Shown piece by piece: positions 19,301 through 29,406 of a stretch of DNA of 64,000 nucleotides (its first letter is position 1; the number at the start of each line of letters is the position of its first letter). The notes beneath the pieces are model-generated. The model was given only the letters and a program-made list of their open reading frames with translations, was not told the origin of the DNA and made no database searches. The translations under genes were made by a program, and so were the position numbers. Source of the stretch: Penium margaritaceum (Eukaryota; Streptophyta; Zygnematophyceae; Desmidiales; Peniaceae); NCBI GenBank assembly GCA_023375785.1, contig SZWC01003863.1, positions 86,585 to 150,584 of the forward strand. Direction: 5' to 3'.

Positions 19301-21594
19301 CTCATCCGACGCCTTGGTGACTTTTGTTTGAAGTACGTAGAGGTCGTCGGCTCTTGGAACTTGAAGCATGTGATCGTCTTTGGTGTAAAAAATCTGGATG
19401 TCCTCGTTTTTTAGGGCCACCGCTTCCTTGTTGGTGAACTGCATNTTGTTGTCGGTGATTTGTGAGACAGACAGCAAGTTGGCTGCGAAGGAGGACATGT
19501 ACACCACCTTTTGAAGGTTGACTGCCTTCTCCGTACCGTTCACGTTGAACGTTATCACCTTGTCCCCTTCGCCCATGGCTTGGACGACGCTGCCGTTTGC
19601 ACACTTGATGCGCATGACAGATTCGGCCATGGAGACAAATCCACCCTTCTCTTTTGATGAGTGGTGGTTGGTGCCCGAGTCAAGGGCGAATGCCCCGGGC
19701 CTAAGGATCGCTGCCGCCTTCATGGGCAGCCCCCTAGCCATCATGTTGGTGAGCTCCTTCTTCTCCTTCCCACCTTTGTTCCTACCTTCTTTCTTGGGAC
19801 TATGGCAGTCCCTAGCCCAGTGCCCAGCCTTGCCACAGTTGTGACAGTTGCCGGGCTTCTTGGAACTCTTCCCGCCACTGTTGCCTTTCCCTCCACCGCC
19901 ACCGCTTCCGCTGTTGCCTTGATTGGAGCGAGAGCTTGCACCTTGTCCACCGAAGCGAGAGGCATATGCTGAGATATTTGCCTCACTACCACTGCGTCGC
20001 ATGGACTCGTTGCGGACGTGTTCGGCGACAGCCTCATACATCAGATCCGCCTCCTTCCAACCGCCAAATACGGTCATCAAAGACCCCCAACTTTCCGGCA
20101 GCGCCATTAGAAGGATCATGGCACGCATGTTGGAGTCGAGCTTCCATTCTATTTACTGGACCTCTTGCAGCACGTTGTCGAACGACTGCAAAAATGCGGG
20201 TATCGATTCTCCTTTGCTCACCCTCATTGACATAAACCGTTGGAAGATGAAGAGTCGGTTTGCTAGGGCATTCGATTGATGCACGCGTGAGAGCTNCACA
20301 TGCAAGTCCCTCATCCGACGCCTTGGTGACTTTTGTTTGAAGTACGTAGAGGTCGTCGGCTCTTGGAACTTGAAGCATGTGATCGTCTTTGGTGTAAAAA
20401 ATCTGGATGTCCTCGTTTTTTAGGGCCACCGCTTCCTTGTTGGTGAACTGCATGTTGTTGTCGGTGATTTGTGAGACAGACAGCAAGTTGGCTGCGAAGG
20501 AGGACATGTACACCACCTTTTGAAGGTTGACTGCCTTCTCCGTACCGTTCACGTTGAACGTTATCACCTTGTCCCCTTCGCCCATGGCTTGGACGACGCT
20601 GCCGTTTGCACACTTGATGCGCATGACAGATTCGTCCATGGAGACAAATCCACCCTTCTCTTTTGATGAGTGGTGGTTGGTGCCCGAGTCAAGGGCGAAT
20701 GCCCCGGGCCTAAGGATCGCTGCCGCCTTCATGGGCAGCCCCCTAGCCATCATGTTGGTGAGCTCCTTCTCCTTCCCACCTTTGTTCCTACCTTCTTTCT
20801 TGGGACTACGGCAGTCCCTAGCCCAGTGCCCAGCCTTGCCACAGTTGTGACAGTTGCCGGGCTTCTTGGAACTCTTCCCGCCACTGTTGCCTTTCCCTCC
20901 ACCGCCACCGCTTCTGCTGTTGCCTTGATTGGAGCGAGAGCTTGCACCTTGTCCACCGAAGTGAGAGGCATATGCTGAGATATTTGCCTCACTACCACTG
21001 CGTCGCATGGACTCGTTGCGGACGTGTTTGGCGACAGCCTCATACATCAGATCCGCCTCCTTCCAACCGCCAAATACGGTAATCAAAGACCCCCAACTTT
21101 CCGGCAGCGCCATTAGAAGGATCATGGCACGCATGTTGGAGTCGAGCTTCCATTCTATTTACTGGACCTCTTGCAGCACGTTGTCGAACGACTGCAAAAA
21201 TGCGGGTATCGATTCTCCTTTGCTCACCCTCATTGACATAAACCGTTGGAAGATGAAGAGTCGGTTTGCTAGGGCATTCGATTGATGCACGCGTGAGAGC
21301 TTTGCGTAGGCCTCGGCAGCCAACGTGTATCATGTGATGTGGGAGTGTTGAGTCTCGTTGATGGACGTCACAAGTATGGCGAGAGCCATGTTGTTCTTCA
21401 TCGTCCATGCCGCAAGGTCAGCCGCATGCGTCGTCACCGTCGCATCGGCGGGTGCTGTCTCGGTCCCTTATAGGATGTCGAGGTAGCCATGCACGTTCAT
21501 GAAAATCTCAAAATGCCATTTCCATAAGGGAAATCCTGTCCTCGTGAATTTGGACATACCCGCCTCAAGGCAGGCATGAGTCGGATCCGCCATT
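16330..21594 (-). pseudogene. Element D gag-pol, broken
   Basis: Reading leftward on the minus strand: gag begins at 21594 (MADPTHACLEAGMSKF) and has the copia-type gag fold region (MALPESWGSL). A zinc knuckle CHNCGKAGHWARDC follows (20811-20852, and again at 19805-19846 in the duplicated stretch). Then come protease (FALDSGTNHHSS), the His/Cys segment before integrase (HRRFGHVANS), the integrase core (HSDVCGTF, RSDNGGEYEA), RT (RVVAKGFSQCPGSEYDETF, YVDDMIICSS) and RNase H (CYTDAD) to about 16375. Gag packages RNA; pol makes and integrates cDNA. A few breaks besides the assembly joins. Confidence 0.93.
19288..21301 (-). other. Likely false duplication at Ns 19445 and 20296
   Basis: The last 157 bp before the N at 19445 (19288-19444) recur right after the N at 20296 (20297-20453). 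The short contig between the Ns (19446-20295) recurs as 20455-21301 with a few base differences. This fits a redundant contig placed in a gap whose flanks already overlap. I do not treat it as a real second gag region. Confidence 0.85.
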
Positions 21595-22009
21595 TCCTGC
21601 GGTTGCTGGTCTTCTCTGCTTCGCTGCTACTCTGCTTCATTGAGGCCAATGAGGCTGATGAGGCTGCTGACTGGGACCGTTGTCAAAGGTGCAGTTGGTT
21701 CCGTTGCATACCCCTCTCGCCGATGATCGCCTAAGGCGATGGTGCTGTCGTGAGAGAACGGACTCGGAGTCGTACCACCTTCTAAAAAGGGGTAGAGCTT
21801 AATCCCGTTGGGGCTCGAGGGTCTTTTCCAACATGGAAAGAGCTGTTCCTTGTCCCCTAGTCCGCCACGTGCGCGCACCCTACCTAAAGAAGCCGATGGA
21901 GCCGATGGAGCAGATTGGAGCCGTCCGATCTTTGTCTAACTGTTGTACCTGTGCGCCCTGCAAGACCACGCGCTAGTCGGTCTTGGAAGCGTGCCTTAGA
22001 ACCAGAAGT
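21595..22009 (-). other. Leader of element D
   Basis: Untranslated stretch between the primer site and gag, with small GAGCCGATGGAGC repeats near 21890-21920. No gene seen. Confidence 0.7.
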
Positions 22010-22024
22010 GTGGGCCCATAACCC
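22010..22024 (-). other. Primer-binding site of D: initiator tRNA anticodon arm
   Basis: On the plus strand the site reads GTGGGCCCATAACCC, two bases away from the LTR. From memory of plant initiator tRNA-Met, this is the anticodon stem-loop (CAT anticodon) rather than the acceptor end. Drosophila copia is known to prime with a cleaved initiator tRNA at the same region. Element H has GTGGGCCCATGACCC in the equivalent place. Confidence 0.8.
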
Positions 22025-22026
22025 TT

Positions 22027-22663
22027 TGTCAATGCGCCGGATAGAAACGGTCTAGAAAACGGGTCCCAACATGGGAGGCCGCCAACCGCTCTTGGTATTA
22101 CAACCAAGATAACATATCACCCTCGAACGAGGGATCCACACTTTAGGTTCGTTTGGTTTGCAACCTCACGAAGTCCGCATGTTGGTCTTTAGTGTCTACC
22201 TTTGGTTGGACAATCTGTGAGGAGTCTCAAAGGCAAGAATTGTTAATGGATGCATGCAAGGTACAGGCTTTGTTACTTGCAGAGCTTTGCTAAAGCTTTT
22301 GCTTGTAGTGGCTCCACTGGAGCCAACCTCAACCTAGAGTCCTACTTGGCGCGTCCTTAGACCGCCAAGTGTCATCCTCAAACCAGGATCTAGTAAGCTT
22401 CCTGTCCCAGTTTTGGCCACAAATAAAATTGTGGCCGTCCGGTTGAACCCGCAAACTCTTGTTAAGACTTCGGTGCCTCTTCAACCATGCCAAAAAGGTA
22501 TGGTTCTTATGATGTGCCACAGGGCACATACCCATTATGGGCAGTGCATTCCTGGCCCATCTCAGAACAGACCAAGGGGACGTACTCCACAGAGCAGTAC
22601 ATGCCTTGTCTGTATGTGTAGCTAGCTAGCTAGGCAGTGGACAAGGTGCATGCTATTACAACA
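22027..22663 (-). repeat. 5' LTR of element D
   Basis: 637 bp, ends as in the 3' LTR (TGTCAATGC at 22027 on the plus strand, TTACAACA at its other end). The CGTGG target copy follows at 22664-22668. It contains a tRNA-like stretch (GGGTTCAACC on the minus strand). Confidence 0.93.
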
Positions 22664-22725
22664 CGTGGGTGCATGCGTGGATACGTGCGTGCATGCGTGA
22701 GTGTGTGTGTGTGTGCTTACGTGTA

Positions 22726-22756
<31 letters not shown>

Positions 22757-22985
22757 GTGTGTGTGTGTATATGTATGTGTGTATGTGTGTGTGTATGTGT
22801 GTGTGTATGTGTGTGTGTATGTGTGTGTGTATGTGTGTGTGTATGTGTGTGTGTATGTGTGTGTGTATGTGTGTGTGTATGTGTGTGTGTATGTGTGTGT
22901 GTATGTGTGTGTGTATGTGTGTGTGTGTGTGTGTGTGTGAACAGAGTCAAGAGGCCACTTTCATGTCTTTCACCCGAAACCAATA
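22664..22985 (-). repeat. 3' LTR of element C, inner part
   Basis: Continues the element C LTR after D. It is mostly the right half of the TG microsatellite, then GAACAGAGTCAA-GGCCACTT as in the 5' LTR at 60795-60815, and ends at ACCAATA (22985), corresponding to ACCAACA at 60841. Confidence 0.8.
22680..22943 (+). repeat. TG microsatellite with 12-bp higher-order unit
   Basis: After irregular TG/TGCG sequence, the part about 22795-22918 is a regular array of ATGTGTGTGTGT, about ten units of 12 bp, and then pure TG to 22939. It is the right half of the array split by element D. Confidence 0.95.
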
Positions 22986-23216
22986 CTCCCCCATGACCCA
23001 CATAAAACAGTCCACACACACAAGAGAGCTAGAACGATGCGCACCCATGTCAGTGGAGACCATGACTCATGAGTAGAAGAGACAAATACACATCAATCAC
23101 AAGCATCACGAGCACACTGCAGACCAAAAACATGCACAACCGTCATGAACATGCGGCTGTAGAGTGCTTTGGCGAGAAAATCTACACGTTGCTGATGAGT
23201 ATCGACGCAGACAACA
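22986..23216 (-). pseudogene. Element C polypurine tract and end of pol
   Basis: The plus-strand CTCCCCCATGACCC (22986-22999) is the reversed polypurine tract. Beyond it, the minus strand shows the last part of RNase H near 23216-23130 (VCVDTHQQRVDFLAKAL, similar to the end of pol in element A). Element E begins at 23217. Confidence 0.75.
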
Positions 23217-24100
23217 TGTGAACCGAGGGGCGCCCGGTGTGATGGTCACACACCAAGCCCTTTGGTGTGTGGGCCAACCCTTGAGATGCCACACAACCCT
23301 CTCCTAGCAGCAAGACCGCTGCTAGTGACTGAGGTTCCTGCCGTACAACTCTCCAAGTGACGTTTGCACCAAGGTACGTTGCAGAAGACTTGTAGGATCG
23401 AATGGACATGTGCAAGGGAATGCTTAGAGTACAAGGAGATTTGGGCAAGGAATGAATCCTTAGACTTAATGTATCAGTACAAGGCAAATGTGCAAAGTCT
23501 TGGGTCAGATTGGCATGCCTACAACAACCCCTGGGCTTATGTACCAGTCCTTATGAGCCAACCCAAAACCCCTCGGCACACTGAAGCACTCTACCAAGGT
23601 GTACTCATGAAAATAACACATGCATTGTGTAGTACGTGCCGCGAGCTTTCCAACGCACCAAAGAATGCCTCAATCCGTGGAAATACGGCTAAGTTATGGC
23701 TATTTGAGTGCTCCATGAGTGACTGTCACTGGCAGCACTGGCAGCGAAGGTCACGGCTACCCGAAGCATCCTTGCTTGTGAATGTGCCTCCAACCGCCAT
23801 ACCCAAGCACCCATGGCCACCAATAAACCTTGCCTCATTGGCTAAGCGTCCATTTTGGGGGTGCTTTGGTTGCAGTGGGTGAGAAAGTTGATCCGCCTCG
23901 TTGGGGTTGAAACTGTGCTCTTTTCCAGTTTCCGGATGCGCACCAGCTAACTTTTCCCGGCCGTATCTTTCTCTTCCTTGCACCAGATGACCCGATTCTT
24001 GGGCCAAACCTGCACAGTTTTTCACAAAAATTTGAAATCATGGCCTCAAACAAGGTGTCTGGTGCCTGTGGAGTGATGGAAGGACCGCCTCCCCATAACA
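23217..24100 (-). repeat. 3' LTR of element E
   Basis: 884 bp from TGTGAACCGAGG to CCCATAACA on the plus strand, aligning over its length with the LTR at 26035-26948. Confidence 0.88.
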
Positions 24101-24963
24101 TTACCCGCCCCTCCCTCTGAGGCGCGCCGTTACGGTGTGCTCTCGGTAACGCTGTGGCTTTGGGGATCTGGCACTTGTGTATTCACAGGGAGCTGCCACC
24201 CTTTTCCATTCCAGTGGTATAGAAAGAGTCTCATGTGTGGCCAAACCGTCACCAACACTGGTCGAGGGGTCGTTTCCGAACTTGTAGTTGTTGCGATCGA
24301 GCAACACCTTCATCCACCAGAACCCCCTTGGCCTTTGAGTGCTTTTCTACCAGTCGTAGCATCCACCGTTGCATCATGAGGAGCCGCATGACACTCTCCT
24401 AGCAGCCAAACTATTGCTAGTGGCTTCGGTTAGCCCCACGCAATGCCTCATCCTCACTTTGCCGATGTGGCAAAGTGAGATCCTGTCTCCTTCACGACCA
24501 AACCGGTCCCGGACTCCAAGCATGCAACCAGTCCCGGTCAATGAAGAAGAATTAGTCATCCATTGGGCACATACAAAGAAACACACTGCACGCAGTACCA
24601 CCCATATGGATAGGTTGCTTGACAAGAGGAAGCACCTATCCATATGGATAGGTGCTTGACCAATAAATACATCTGCTTCACCGCCAATGCCCCCTCCATG
24701 GCGCGATGTCAGCCTCCTCCTTGCAGTCAAGTTTTCGTAGAAGTTGTAACCCGCGCAGCTAACCAATAGACCGCGGAGCTTCCTCCGACCCCTAGAATCC
24801 CAAAACCGGAATCCCAAGAACCAGCTCTAGGGCGAGCCCTAGTAGTGCCAGGTCCTCCTTCAACCCGCAACAGCAAAAAAATAGCACCATAGAATGCAAA
24901 CACCATTCCGGACTGGTGCTGATTTTGTGGATGAAGAATGTACAATAGTATAAAACCTGTCCC
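24101..24963 (-). other. 3' untranslated part of element E
   Basis: Between gag and the polypurine tract there is no further gene; small frames are not recognisable. It holds a strong imperfect hairpin (24602-24647). Confidence 0.65.
24602..24647. repeat. 18/19-bp inverted repeat in element E
   Basis: CCATATGGATAGGTTGCTT (24602-24620) pairs with AAGCACCTATCCATATGG (24630-24647) apart from one unpaired base, around a 9-nt loop. Half of the motif recurs directly after it (CCATATGGATAGGTGCTTG). Confidence 0.9.
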
Positions 24964-25980
24964 TCACTGATGTTGCCCAATGCCCTGCTTTGCCTTGCAC
25001 TTGGGGTAGTCCTTCCTGCTATTACCCTCCTTGCCGCAGCACCAAAATTTGGCCCTTGGTCCATGTTGCCTATCCAAACCCCGCCGGTTCCCTTGGATCG
25101 CATCCACTTCCATGGGCACAACCTGATCTGGCTGCTCTACCCAAGATTTTCCTGCAAATCCACTGCGGCTTGCATCATAGTCGGCTGAGTTGAAGCGTTC
25201 TACTACCAAAACTAGCTCTATAAAGGTCTGCAACCCAAGAACCGCAAGTTCTCGTTGGATGTACGGCTTCTAGTAGTCATGGTAGCGGTCGTAAGCCTCC
25301 GTGTCCGAGAGGTCGTTGAAGTGTGCCACCAATGCCATGAAGCATGAGATCTAGTCCTGGACCGATTCGTCTTGCTTGACGTGTTTGATTTTGTCACATG
25401 TATCTTTGCTGCCATTGAGGAGGTCAAACACGCGCCTGGAGCACGGTCTCGAACTGGTCCCACGTCTCTGGCTTCTCCGTCAACACCCGCGCACCAAGCT
25501 GCACTTCCCGTCCCAATGGTAGAACCAGAAATGGCTGAAGCCGTTGCCCGGTCCCAAGCCCGTCCGGCAACCCATCGGTGTTCCACCGACATAATGCCGA
25601 CACCAGTACATCGACATTCCTCGGAGCAGCATAGGTGCATACTCCAGTCTCGTGGCATCTTCTCCCATGAAAACACCCATCGCCGTGAAGTACAGATTCA
25701 CTCCCACGCATTGTCCCTGCTGGTATAAAACTCTGGATCCTTCAGCTTGAGCCACTAAAAGGTAGGTGCTGATGCCAATGCGACAACCTCCAACGCACTG
25801 CTCGCTTGGCCGACGTACCTCGCCTCAACCTCCACACGCAACTGCTGGTTCTCTTGGTACAACTTGTCAAGAGCACGCCGGAACTCCTCCATGAGGAAGG
25901 CTTGGTCGTATGCTGCCGCTGCCATGCTTTCAGTCGTGACAAGAAAATTTCTAGCCAAACGTAGTGTGGCGGATCTGCTC
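24964..25980 (-). pseudogene. Element E gag, Ty3/gypsy type, broken
   Basis: On the minus strand the segments follow the retrotransposon gag pattern: VNLYFTAMGVFMGEDATRLEY and ATRLEYAPMLLRGMSMYW, then TWDQFETVLQARVFDLLN, then YIQRELAVLGLQTFIELV, and near the end a cysteine-rich segment like a worn zinc knuckle (WCCGKEGNSRKD). Gag coats the element RNA and forms particles. No protease or RT follows. About six breaks. Confidence 0.75.
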
Positions 25981-26020
25981 GTTCCCTTGGATCTGTTCAA
26001 AGCCAAGCGAATGACCATGC

Positions 26021-26032
26021 GTTCTGATACCA
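26021..26032 (-). other. Primer-binding site of element E
   Basis: Plus strand GTTCTGATACCA; the minus strand TGGTATCAGAAC is close to the complement of the initiator tRNA-Met 3' end. Two bases separate it from the LTR start at 26035. Confidence 0.85.
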
Positions 26033-26034
26033 CA

Positions 26035-26948
26035 TGTGGACCGAGGGGTACCCGGCGTGATGGTCATACGCCGATCCCTTGGGATAACCCTCCCAATCCT
26101 TGACCCCTTGGTGTGTGGGCTAACCCTTGAGATGCCGCACGACCCTCTCCTAGCAGCAAGACCTCTGCTAGTGACTGAGGTTCCCACCGTGAGACTCTAC
26201 CGGCGACGTTTACACCAAGGTGCGCTGTGGAAGAGTTGTAGGAACGAATAGACGTTTGCAAGGAAATGCTTGGAATACAAGGAGAGTTGGGCAAGGAGTG
26301 AATCCTTCAACTTGATGTATCAGTACATGGCAAATGTAAAAATTCTTGGGTCATATTGGCATGCCTAGAACAACCCCTAGGTTTCCTTATGTACTAGCCC
26401 CTATGAGCCAGCCGAAAACCCCTCAGTGCTCCAAAGCCCTCCACCAAGGCGCACTCATGCATATAATACATGCATTTTGTAGTACACACCACAAGCTTTC
26501 AAATTTATCAAAGGACACCTCAATCTGTGGAGAAACGGTTGTGTTATGGCCGTTTGAGTGCTCTACGCGTGATTGCTGCTGATAGCACCGCCACAGCCAC
26601 CCGAAACGTCGTTGCTTGCGAATGTTCCTCCAGCCGCCATCCCAAATCTTCCATGGCCACCAATGAACCTTGCCTCATTGGCTAAGCGTCCATTTAGGGC
26701 AGTTTGGCTGTAGTGGGCGAGAAAGTCGTTTTGCCTCGTTAGGGTCGAACCGGTGCTCCTGGCCATTTTCTGGACGCGCACAACCCAACTTTGCCCGGCC
26801 GTATTTTTCTGGTCCTTACACCACATGACACAGTTCTTGGACCAAACCTGCATTGCTTCTTAATTGAATTACAATCATGGCCTTAGACAAGGTGTTTGAT
26901 GCCTTTACAGTGATGAAAACACCGCCTCGACTGGCGATACCCATAACA
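26035..26948 (-). repeat. 5' LTR of element E
   Basis: 914 bp from TGTGGACCGAGG to CCCATAACA on the plus strand. It matches the left LTR with many scattered differences. Confidence 0.88.
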
Positions 26949-27190
26949 CAACCTCAACTTCTTCCGTAGAATGTGCTCGCATACAAAGTGATGCTCAATG
27001 CTGATGTGATTCATACAAGAATGATACATGTCATCATGCTCAGCGATTGCCTTTGTGCTCTGATTATCGTAGCTCATAGTGATGCACCGGATGGGGACAT
27101 GTAACTGTTGAAGCATGCAAAAAAGGCACATGTTTCTACACGTACCTGCAACGAGTACAACGAACTCGGCCTCACTCGAGTTGCGAGCAA
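26949..27190 (-). pseudogene. Element C RNase H fragment
   Basis: The minus strand shows SYDNQSTKAIAEHDDMYHS and ISIEHHFVCEHILR, the middle of a copia RNase H domain, as in element A (DNQSALAIVENS, VEHHFVRDLV). It is bounded by element E on the left and by element F on the right, whose target copy AGCAA is at 27186-27190. Confidence 0.85.
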
Positions 27191-28031
27191 GGCTAAAATT
27201 AGTCTAGGACATGCAGTTCCATGCTGGATGTGACTTGAGCTTTGGTGGTAAGCGGGAAAATGAGAGCACCAAGATTTGGCTAAGTCTCAAACGCATAGAC
27301 TATTAATCATGGAGAGAATTACAATGAGCCCAACATAGAGCTTATGCATTGGGGAAACTAGCGGCTAGTCCACAAGGCCCCGTCATCCCCGTCGCACCAA
27401 ATGGCATAGACTGGGAATACACATGTCACAGAACATGAAACCATATACTGGAGGTCGCCTGAGGCATTAGAACAGTCAACCATGTGCCCGGGTCTCGACT
27501 GTGAAGAAAATGTCCAATATGCCCCAAACACATCCAAACCCTCAGGTGACACACTAGCATCACCAACTAGCAAGCTAGGCGAGTTGAGGCCTCCCGAGAC
27601 GCTGGAACATGTAATCGGGTGTCTGGTTCTCATCCACATGCAGACTACACATGTCTAACAGAAGTTCAACAAAGACTCGATCAATTTGTGCTGGGTCTCC
27701 CAAGGTACCCATGCAAATCACAGTGTACCCGGGTACACGATGGTTGTGTACAGTGGTCTTGACCACACAGATAGTACACAACCTATCAGAGACAACATGC
27801 GGTAAATATCTTTGGGGTCTCCCGGAGAACTGGCTCAAACCACCAAGTGTCTGGGTCCCGACCACCGAGAGTACTCTATAAAACATGCATGGGTGAACTA
27901 CGTGGCTAGAATGCACCATGTGTGTCAAAGGACAAATGTAGCTAATAGAGAAGAATCAGCACAAACTAGGAAGCTCCCACTTCATACACGAGTGCATGAA
28001 AATCAGACAGCTCAAAGCCCAAACACTAACA
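27191..28031 (-). repeat. 3' LTR of element F
   Basis: 841 bp, minus strand TGTTAGTGTTTGGGCTTTG at 28031. Boxes such as CCCGGGTCTCGACT and GTCTGGGTCCCGACCAC recur at about 100-bp intervals, as in the B LTR. A polypurine tract (minus strand CCCAGAGTGAG) adjoins at 28032-28042. Confidence 0.87.
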
Positions 28032-28756
28032 CTCACTCTGGGCCGCAAGAGCTGTGAACAAGGTGCTAGCTGGGATTATAAGTACACTCCTCCTCAATGA
28101 GAGAAGATGTGCCCAGTTAACTATGCCATCCTACATGCAGAAGGCGACAAAACTGTCGCCTGCAGGGAACAATACACCCCCCTCTTGCTCAACCGATCCT
28201 GGAAAGAACAATGAAGAAATGGCTACTCATGAGAGTAGTTATAGATGTGAAATCATCGTCAAATAAATGAGGATGAAGCTAACATAGCTACCATGTGAAC
28301 AACTCACTCATGCATTGTCTAATGCCTAGCACTCACCAACTCTAGATTGGTGTGCAAAACGTACTTTGGCCTCACCTCACAAATATGGAAGCTGCCAGAG
28401 ATCCCATATGACAGGGTCTAGGGTATCATTCTCATCGGCCACAGAGGGTGTAGGGGTGGAAAATATGATGCCGAATGCTCCATTGCCGGGAGAGGAGAGA
28501 GAGGCTAACTCCCTCATATCTAGCAGCTACCAGAGGTCCCAACTAGCAGACTCTAATACTATGGGTGCGGAGAAGATGGTGGTGTATGCTCCTGAAGTAG
28601 AGGATGAGGACGAGGCCGATTCTGTGTCTGTGGCGCTCGTCGGTGCAGTTGGTACATCAATGGCACACTCAAAATTTTGCATATACTCCTGAGCTACGGC
28701 CAAATTATCATGGAGAAGAGAGGCATGCTCACGCATCTTGGCGTGATGCTCCTGAG
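28032..28756 (-). pseudogene. Element F coding region, 3' segment
   Basis: On the minus strand a Ser-rich segment follows a helical one (ASLLHDNLAVAQEYMQNFE, then SATDTESASSSSSTSG). The carboxy-terminal region of the B1 protein looks alike (ELHTRLDVAEVARRY, then an acidic Ser/Asp tail). The left third (28032-28360) shows no gene and is probably 3' untranslated. Element G is inserted at 28757. Confidence 0.6.
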
Positions 28757-29381
28757 TGATGTAAATTGGGGCAGCCCTCAGGGAGGTGATCAGGCACACC
28801 AAGAGCCGCCTAGGCAGGACCAATTGTGTGTGAGAGGGAGTTGCAGGTTGCAATGACAGAAATTACAGAAGAAAATGTAGGCTTTCAAAAAATGTGAATA
28901 TCTGAATCAACGCTTGAGTGAGAAAGTATATCATTACAGCTTTCTACCAAGCCCTTGTATGCCTCATTTAGCCAAGGGAGCACTGAGATACACTCTATCA
29001 GAGTTGACCCTCTAGCACACCCTCCTAACCTAGCTGGATGAAAATTATGTCTTCAACGACTTGCACGGCCAATAATCATGGAGTGGTCTTTCCTTGAAGG
29101 CACGTGGAGGCCCTACAGCCGTATTTTCTCCTTGAAGGTTGCTCTCAGCCGTCCTGGCCAATAATTCTGCTGCCTTTTGTGCTGAAAGTGCTCAGGTGGT
29201 CACTTGAAACCGACCCATGATCTCCAAACTTTGGAATTCCATTTCTCACTCAAACGAACTACAAATTGAGTTCCGTGGAGTGCATTGGAACCTGTAAAAC
29301 ATCCTCTATGCAACTGTTATGCCAGATAATTTTTATCGAGTAATCTATATTTGTCACTTTTTGGCACCCTCATTTCCATCA
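28757..29381 (-). repeat. 3' LTR of element G
   Basis: 625 bp, plus-strand ends TGATGTAAA and TTTCCATCA, i.e. TGATG...CATCA. A purine-rich stretch (minus strand GCAAAGTGGGAGAA) adjoins at 29382-29395. Confidence 0.8.
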
Positions 29382-29406
29382 TTCTCCCACTTTGCGAGAA
29401 AAAAGA

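Larger units (their letters stand above)
15647..22663 (-). mobile_element. Element D: full-length Ty1/copia (lineage beta)
   Basis: Both LTRs are present (15647-16299 and 22027-22663), flanked by a 5-bp target duplication CGTGG (15642-15646 and 22664-22668). On the minus strand the order is 5' LTR, primer site, leader, gag, protease, integrase, RT, RNase H, polypurine tract, 3' LTR, which is the copia order. The LTRs differ by about 6% over the first 300 bp by eye, so it is among the younger elements here. About 1 kb of its length is probably a false duplication at two single-N joins. It has all parts but is broken, with several breaks. Confidence 0.94.
23217..26948 (-). mobile_element. Element E: gag-only LTR element (TR-GAG type)
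   Basis: Two LTRs (23217-24100 and 26035-26948) enclose only 1.9 kb. A primer site adjoins the right LTR and a polypurine tract (minus strand GGGAGGGGCGGG) the left. Flanks CAACA (23212-23216) and CAACC (26949-26953) look like a slightly changed target duplication. The only coding signal is a Ty3/gypsy-type gag; there is no pol. This fits the class of non-autonomous elements called TR-GAG in plants. LTRs are well diverged and the gag has about six breaks. Confidence 0.85.

Noticed and set aside
19446-20295. Second gag gene in element D
   Set aside because: The stretch lies between two single Ns and repeats the sequence to its right, so it is most likely a redundant contig.
22637-23076. Open frames of up to about 135 codons over the second TG array
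   Set aside because: Same reason: dinucleotide repeat without stops, not a gene.
23217-26948. Element E as a shortened copy of a copia element in the window
   Set aside because: Its LTRs match none of the copia LTRs here and its gag follows the Ty3/gypsy pattern.
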